DNA of 8,644 bases from assembly GCA_016839385.1 (NCBI GenBank), contig JAEOUK010000132.1:1-8644 (forward strand). The letters run 5' to 3'. The stretch is from Promethearchaeota archaeon (GTDB lineage: Archaea; Asgardarchaeota; Lokiarchaeia; Sigynarchaeales; MK-D1). The notes below the pieces were generated by a model, which did not search any database, was not told the origin of the DNA, and worked only from the letters and a program-made list of their open reading frames with translations. Of this stretch, positions 1-7,300 are shown piece after piece; position 1 is the stretch's first letter; every line of letters begins with the position of its first letter. The translations under genes and the position numbers were made by a program.

Positions 1-1326
1 AGTTTATTATCCTCTTTTGTGTTAATTGCATGTATTGCGGCTCTTCCTCCTATAGAGTTTATTTATCAATTGACCATCGCTTCAGTTATTTTATACTTGG
101 ACTTATATTTACTTGCTCGATGGAAAATATTGGATAAAAGCAAAGTCGCAGTGGTTCATGCATTTTTATTCTCGGGGATTTTGCTAGAGGTGTTCTATGC
201 ACTAGGAGATCTTGCCGTATTAAGACTAATTCCATTACTTTCTGATCCAAACCAAATTTTAACTTTACGAATATTCTTATTCGGATTCGCTTTTTCATTA
301 TCTTCAATAATTTCGTTATTTCGTGTTGTGTTAATTAGATTCAAAGGAAAAGTATCACGTTTTATTAAAGTTATATTCTTGCTTTTGCATTTTGTTTTGG
401 GAGTTACTATTGTTGGAATCGTATATCTGACTTTAGGAACATCGATTATTGGTGTCCTATCACCTTATTGGTTATTTTTTAAGATTTTAATTCCTCTTCT
501 CATTTTTATTCCAATAAATGCTGCGATATTTTCAGTATATTTCCGATATGGTATTTACTCAAAACGAGGATTAGTGAATGTTATCTGTTATAGTGTGAAC
601 CTAATGTCCATCGTTTTAGGTTTATCGATCGTTGTTTTTCTAAAAAGTATTGGTTCATATCTAATTTTAGGATTCCTCATTACAATTGGAATTATGCTCC
701 ATCTCTATATTAAAAACCAAAATCAGCTTTTAGAATTTGAAATCTATCGAAAATGGCTCTTTATTCTAAATCCTATCATGCTTTTAGAAATTAATATAGG
801 CTTGATTTTGGTTATGATACAAAATATAGGATTAAACTCCTCCTTAGCAATTTTTATATCCATGATTTCTACCCAAATTCTTCTTCTTATCTTAAAGAAA
901 ATCAAATTTATTTTTGCAGACAGTTTTAGTAAAATCTATAATGTTTGTTCCATGCTTTTGCAGGCAATTTTTCTCCCTATATTTCTTAATCCAGTTTTAT
1001 TAAAATCTTATTTGAGCATAGGAGTAGATATTACCACATTTGTTTCATTATTTATTCCCTGTATTATTGCATTCATTTATTCTGTAGCAATTTTTACATA
1101 TTCCATTAAACTGGGGATTTTTTATAGAAGATTTTGGGTAAAGCTCACAAATATTGCTTATTTAGGAATGTATCTTTTTATTTCGTTGAGCCCACCTTAT
1201 TTCATTACCTTATTCCTCAACTTACCTGAAAATTTATTAGTCATTTCTAATCTATTTTCCTTATCTATTCTTCTCTTATCATGCTTTATTCTCGATACAT
1301 TGGTGATTCATGGACTTATAATTGGA
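1..1326 (+). other. Membrane block 1 (residues 1-442), about 14 helices
   Basis: This is the first visible stretch of the array and it is cut by the window edge. Basic, inferred cytoplasmic loops lie near residues 40-51 (ARWKILDKSK), 112-121 (RFKGKVSR), 181-192 (YFRYGIYSKRG), 237-251 (ending EIYRK), 299-314 (LKKIKF) and 368-382 (ending YRRFWVK). Between successive loops are two hydrophobic segments joined by a short turn, several with proline (P78, P155, P326 and P331, P398-P399). Loop spacing is 55-70 residues. Two helices have a glutamate within the hydrophobic stretch (E63 and E263). The helix count was made by eye and could be off by one or two. Confidence 0.75.
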
Positions 1327-4300
1327 CCTCAAAAATGGATCTTACAAGCAATAAATGCAAATAGAATATCGACTTCACCTGATGTTATAACATCAAGAAA
1401 AATTAATATTTTAGAAAGATCTACCAGATTACATCTTAATATCGGGGAATCTGGAGAGATAGAACTCAATGTGCCAGTTATTTCAGAATTTATTATCAAT
1501 TCAGAGAAATTTTATGGACTCCAAAACACTCTTGAAAAATTTATCAATAGTCTTATTTGGATATTCTCACTTTTTGCAAATTTAATTTCGATAATATTTG
1601 TTGTCCAATTATCTCTATCCTTCCAAATAACATTTGCACTTGCATTATTATTACCAGGAATCATCTCGTATTCCACCATTATAATGCTATCTAAAATGAT
1701 GATCATAACAGATCGTCTTAAAATCATATTATTCAACATCAATTTTATCTATAATGTGTTTTCTGGGGCTATTTTGATATTTCCTCTTATTCGAAATTTA
1801 TTGATTCCAATTATGGGCTCAATTAATTCTTCAATTGTCGCATTTGATTGCTCTGCAGCTTTTGCTTTTGGAACCTTCCAAATATTAAAAAAAAGACTCG
1901 TTGAGCGATCTCCAGGATTCTACTATATTACTCTGTTTATATTATGGGTTAATTTTTCCTCCATTTTCATATTTTCCATCGGATTTGCCACAAATCTAAT
2001 TTCAAGCATTGCTAAATTGGAAGGAACGATATTTTCCATAGTTTTTTCAAATTCAATTTTTATTTTATTTCTCACTTTTAGCTTTGTTCTCATCGCAATT
2101 TTGGGAGCAATGGGATATATTTTCAAGTACAATATACTAGTTTTGAGAAGAAATCCTGTATATACCGCATTTTCCTCTGAAGAATTGCAGGAAAAAGGAA
2201 TTACAGGGGATGAGGTTGAATTTTTAAAGAAACATGGATTTGCACAAAAACAAACCGAACTTCAATTAAAGCAACGTTTGAAAATCCTTAACACTTACGC
2301 ATTCCGACATACTGTAAGTCTTATAACTTATTTTGTTGCCCCAGTCTCTGTGTTTATTTTGGGAATTTTGTTGGGAAATATTGGAATCAAGCTCTTCACA
2401 CCTTTTCTTATCGTCGAATCATCCGTTGCTTATCTTGCGTGTGTATTACTCCTATTCTTATTAGATTACCGCGCTATGAAATTTCTGAATCGAGAATTAA
2501 GTAATCAAATTCGGGTATTCATTTGGATAGCATTCCAAATTTTAGTTTCAATCTCTGCCGCATTTATATTAGAACCAGAACTTTGGTATGGTAAGATTTT
2601 GTTATTTTTGCAAGTAGTCTCAATGTTAATGCCCCCACTAAATTACTTCTTGAAAAATTCTGGTTTCAAAGTGGCTAAATGGACGCAGCGTAGCGCAATA
2701 ATTACGAAAATTCTTATAATTACAACCTCAACTGCTTATTTGGTAAATTTAGCGTTAAATTCTCTCTCGATTTATTTCTTTTCTGCTTCAACAGCACTAT
2801 TTGGAATGACTCCATATTTGCTGTTAATTGTTCACATAATATTTCATATCACATATTTCCAAAAAGAAACATCTTTACGTAGATATTATCGTACATATAA
2901 CCGATCTTATCCATATATCATGGTAGCTTTGTACCTAATTCGTTATCAATCCCAAATATTCACTTATCTGCCTTCTTGGATTCCTATTTTAACATATATA
3001 TTACCCTTAATTTCTGTACTAGCAATGTGGTGGGCGTTATTTTACTATTATTCTATGGTCAAGCAGTTCAATATAATTATGAATTTCTTTTATCAGTTAT
3101 TGTTAGTGTTTATTGGGGTTCTTTTCTTTCAATTTTTAGTTGCAGATCCCTTTAGCAGTCTATGGGGGTACGGATATTTAGTATTTGATCAAATATTGAT
3201 AAGCTGCGGATTAACTTTCCTAATTTTCTATTATATGCGAAAAGTGGCATATTTTGAAATATATAAAGGATTTTTGGATGAAGAACCGGTTCGATTCAGA
3301 GCTGTAGGAATCATTGCTGCCAGTATTCGAACAGTCGGAATCAGTTTTTTAGTTGGTTCTGTGATAAGAATTTTGGGTTCAATCCTAAATATTTCAATAA
3401 CTCGATGGGCAATGGGTTTATTCACCTCATTTCAATTATCCCTTATCAATTCTATTTTTACTTGGGCACTTGCTAGCTTTATTGGCCTAATTTTATTGAT
3501 GTTCTTCTTGAAGGGATATTTCAAGAATTTTGCTCAACATTCTTACAATTCTCGGTTTGTGGTACGAATATGGACCGTGCTTGCTGCGGCAATTGCAGTA
3601 GGTATGACTGTTATCCTTTATGAACCAATTTTCTTCTACATTTTTCCACCAATTTTGGTAGGTTGTTATATATGGCTTTATTTTATTCAGAAGAAAAATC
3701 CTTATCGAGCTAATTTAACCATTGGAGCAGCAAAATCCATTTTAGTCTTTTTGTTAGTATTCTGGATTATTCATCAGTATATAGTAGGATTATTATTGAA
3801 AGCTTTAATCATCGATACTGCTACTCTTTTATCTATTGAGTTATTCTTATCAGCGGGAATAACAGGTTTTGTGTTTTCAAGATCATTTCGCAATATTATT
3901 GTCAAATCAAAAAAAATTTTTACGTGGGCTATTCTTGTTAGCGCAGTAGGTGAGATTTGTTACGCAACATACTTGATATTAGCAAACATTGGAAAATTCT
4001 CAGGTAATCTTTCAATTTCTTTAGAACCTTTATTGTCAATTACTTTAACATTAAATTTTGGAATTCTCCTTTTATATTTAGCTGTGGCTATACAGCAATG
4101 GAAAATTTCGAAAAAAATTTGGGATGCTGCTTGGTGGTTATGGCTTTTCCTTCCTATCATTAATTTTACATTTATTCATAACTCGATCACGGCAATAGAT
4201 GCAATTACTCAGACATTTACGTTGTTTGGATTAGAAATACCAGGATCTATTTTATTAAGCATAATAATATCTACTCTACTCTATCTTCCGGTCATACTTA

Positions 4301-7300
4301 CGAAATTTCAAAAAGCCTATAAAATATTCTTTTTCATTACATGGATTGAGGCAATTCCGGTATGGATTTGGTTAGCACCCAATCTATTTTCTGCTCAGCC
4401 CTCGATTTATTTATCACCATTATTTGTAATCGGATTATCCCTCATTTCGTTGGTTCCTTTTCTATTTTCGTTGAAATATTGGAGAATTATTGCAGGGGTA
4501 TGGATTATCATTGCTGTTATAAATGCAATATTTTTATCCCTTCTCATAGAAATTGCTTTCGTTCCAGATGTTATTATGGATATTTTTATCCACATTTGTA
4601 CATACGGATTGTTTTTGATAATATTTCTGGCTAATCCAGTTATAAAAGCTACTTGGAAGCGCTATGATTATGGAATTTTAGTCGGATTCATATTATTAGT
4701 AATAGGAGCTGCCTTTCTTGTGTTTGGGTTCTCCTATGTTCTATTAAATAATATCCTTTATTCAATTAGCATCTCTGGATTTGTTACGGGCGGAATTATG
4801 ATATCTGGTAGATATGTGAAATTGATCCAGAAAAAAATAAACCCATATGCGATCATGCTGATCGCAGCAAGTCTTGGATTCGGAACATTCCTATTTCTTT
4901 ATAATTTTCAAATCTTCCCTGTTGAAATGGATTATTCATGGAATTTCTTGAATAATGCATTACGCTATGGATTATTTCCATTTTCTAGTGCTATTGTATC
5001 CTCTTGTGGAATAGTACTACTAGCTCAAGCTCAAAATTTCATCAGTAAAAAACGGTGGAGATTGGTGTTTGGATTTTTTGCTATTGGAATTGGATTTATT
5101 GCTGGTTCTATACTAGATAGCATATTTGGATTAACTAATCCTCTATTCGCATCCGTAGTTTCATTTTGGGCAGTTTTGGCATCTTATCCCACTTTTCGAT
5201 GGAGTAAACCAATTTTTTGGGGATTATTCCCACTTTTTCTATCTTATAGTGTCATATATGGATTTGAATACTTGAATTCAATTCTTAATGTAACATTAGA
5301 CAAAATAGTTGGAATTAATTACACACTATGGATCTGTAGTTTTTCGTTATTCTCAATTCTTGTACATCGAATTGTAGGTATATATTTCACACAAAAATAT
5401 ATTGATATTACCAATCAGATGATTGATATGGGTATTTCTGATTTCAAAACCCTCCCATTTACAGATGAACCTACAGATGAACTTATGGAACAGCAAAAGG
5501 AAATTGGTCAAAAATTAATCCATGCATATGAAATATTACCGAAGATCTATGTTATACCTAAAAAAATGGCCAAAGTTTATTCTGTTTTCTTAGTACTATT
5601 CAGTTTTTCATTAAGTTATTTAATTGCATTCATCACACCATTGATGTTGCTCTATCAGATTCAGATTTTCATTTTCGGAATATCAATTAGTACATTCATA
5701 GTTTTAGAATTCAATAAAGCAAGAGGGATATTTGGTAATCCCATATTTATTCGTGTTACTCGATTTATTGCTTCCTATCTCTTGTATGGATCAATACTGT
5801 ACGGAATTATCATTTTAAATGAATTTTTAATTCCAATAGTATTTAATCAAGTTAATTTTTTAATTCTGACACCTTCACTCATTCTCTATTTGAATATTGC
5901 ATTTGATGGGTTATTCTTTTATATAATTTTCTTGATCTTGTCAAATTGGATTAAATTTTACAACAAAACGGTTACATTGATAGTAAAAATTGGTAGTTGG
6001 ATCGGGTTTTTAGCAGGACTCGGTTTATTCTTGGGATATATTATAACATATATGTTCGTAACAGTAATTACAATAACATTAGGTAGCTATATCATCATTT
6101 TGCATTTAAAAATGCATCATAAACAAGTGGATGCAAATTTAAGATTACTTGCAAAGTCTGCTTCAATCACAATGTCTATGAATGCCATCCAAGATGGTAT
6201 TATAAAAGAAGATAGCCAGATTTCTGAAGATTTTGAAGAAACTTTGGGTATTGACACCCCTATTCCAATACAACCACCCTCCGAGATTCATCATGAAGAT
6301 TTATCTCAGGAAGCAAATTTCGATGAAGTTAAAGATGTATTAGATCATCTTCTACCTGAGCATGATTCCACAGTCGAAATTTCTTATGATAATGAGCCTA
6401 ATGTAGAAATTGAGGAAACAATTCAAGATGAACTTGCGCACACATTGAAACTCCTAGCCAAACAGGATAAACGAAGTAAAATATTGAATAATGTAATTTC
6501 GACTCTTGATGCATTAATTAAGCAAGGAATTGTTTTAGAAATTTCTTATGTGATTGGATTATTCTTAGCTTTACTTCTTCCTGGAATTGAAACCGCTACT
6601 ATTTATCATATATTAATTTTCAGATTATCGATGTCTGCCTTTATAGCAACAGCATTCTATAATATTAAAAAATTGATACCTGTGGGTTATCGGTTAATTG
6701 TAGGTCAAATTATTCTCGCAATATTAATGATTCTGACAGTTATGGTGCCATTTTCCGTAATATCCCTTTATGGAATTCAGCTAAAATTAATCGGGGATGG
6801 TTCAGTGTTACCTGTAGGAACATATAACATCCCTAATATCATATTTATGGCATCAATCGCCATATTCTTAATTGTAATCGAAATTGAGCTAGTTTTATGG
6901 AATTATGTACAAACAAAGAACATAAATTTACAAAAACCAATTTTGGAAAAATGGAATGATGTATTGCAGCCACTGATGCTGATTTTGGCAGCATTTATTA
7001 TCGCTAATAGTTTTTCATTTAACCAATTATTTATTACAAGAATAGTCTATGCGTCAATAGTTTTATTCGCAGAAGCTGTACTCGAAAAATATGTACTGAA
7101 AATTTTTAATCGGTTAACTCGTGCCCGAATATTGTTTTATTCCTGGGTACTAATAAGCTTATTAGGTTTAATCCAATTGATTATTTTGCTACCTTCTATG
7201 CCTTTTCCAATTACTTTAGGATTAGTTTCGAGTTTGGTTGTTCTTCTAGCTCAATTTATCACATTATTTCTGTACTATCAATTAAAAAATGAGAAAATAG

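Noticed and set aside
86..307. Minus-strand open frame of 73 codons, and similar ones at 1512-1742, 1923-2132, 3231-3425, 3960-4160 and 4407-4595
   Set aside because: All lie wholly antisense to the long + strand frame. Their products are Lys/Ile/Arg/Met-rich mirror images of hydrophobic codons, and no ribosome binding site or family resemblance is seen.
604..606. First in-frame ATG as the possible start of the gene
   Set aside because: The frame is open for 201 codons upstream with the same hairpin pattern and codon use, and no purine-rich ribosome binding site stands just before it (the preceding bases read tagtgtgaaccta).
1887..1894. Eight-A run as a possible slippage or frameshift site; a second lies at 3909-3916
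   Set aside because: The main frame continues normally on both sides of each run and encodes ordinary Lys-rich loops. No alternative frame of any length opens after them.
4362..4634. Plus-strand open frame of 90 codons in another frame, with many Cys and Tyr
   Set aside because: It is embedded in the giant gene in a shifted frame. Its make-up is what an out-of-frame reading of Ile/Leu/Phe codons gives, and the main frame runs through it uninterrupted.
6109..6525. Acidic loop as a calcium-binding EF-hand region
   Set aside because: The Asp/Glu residues are spread without the spaced DxDxDG pattern of an EF-hand and with prolines breaking any helix-loop-helix.
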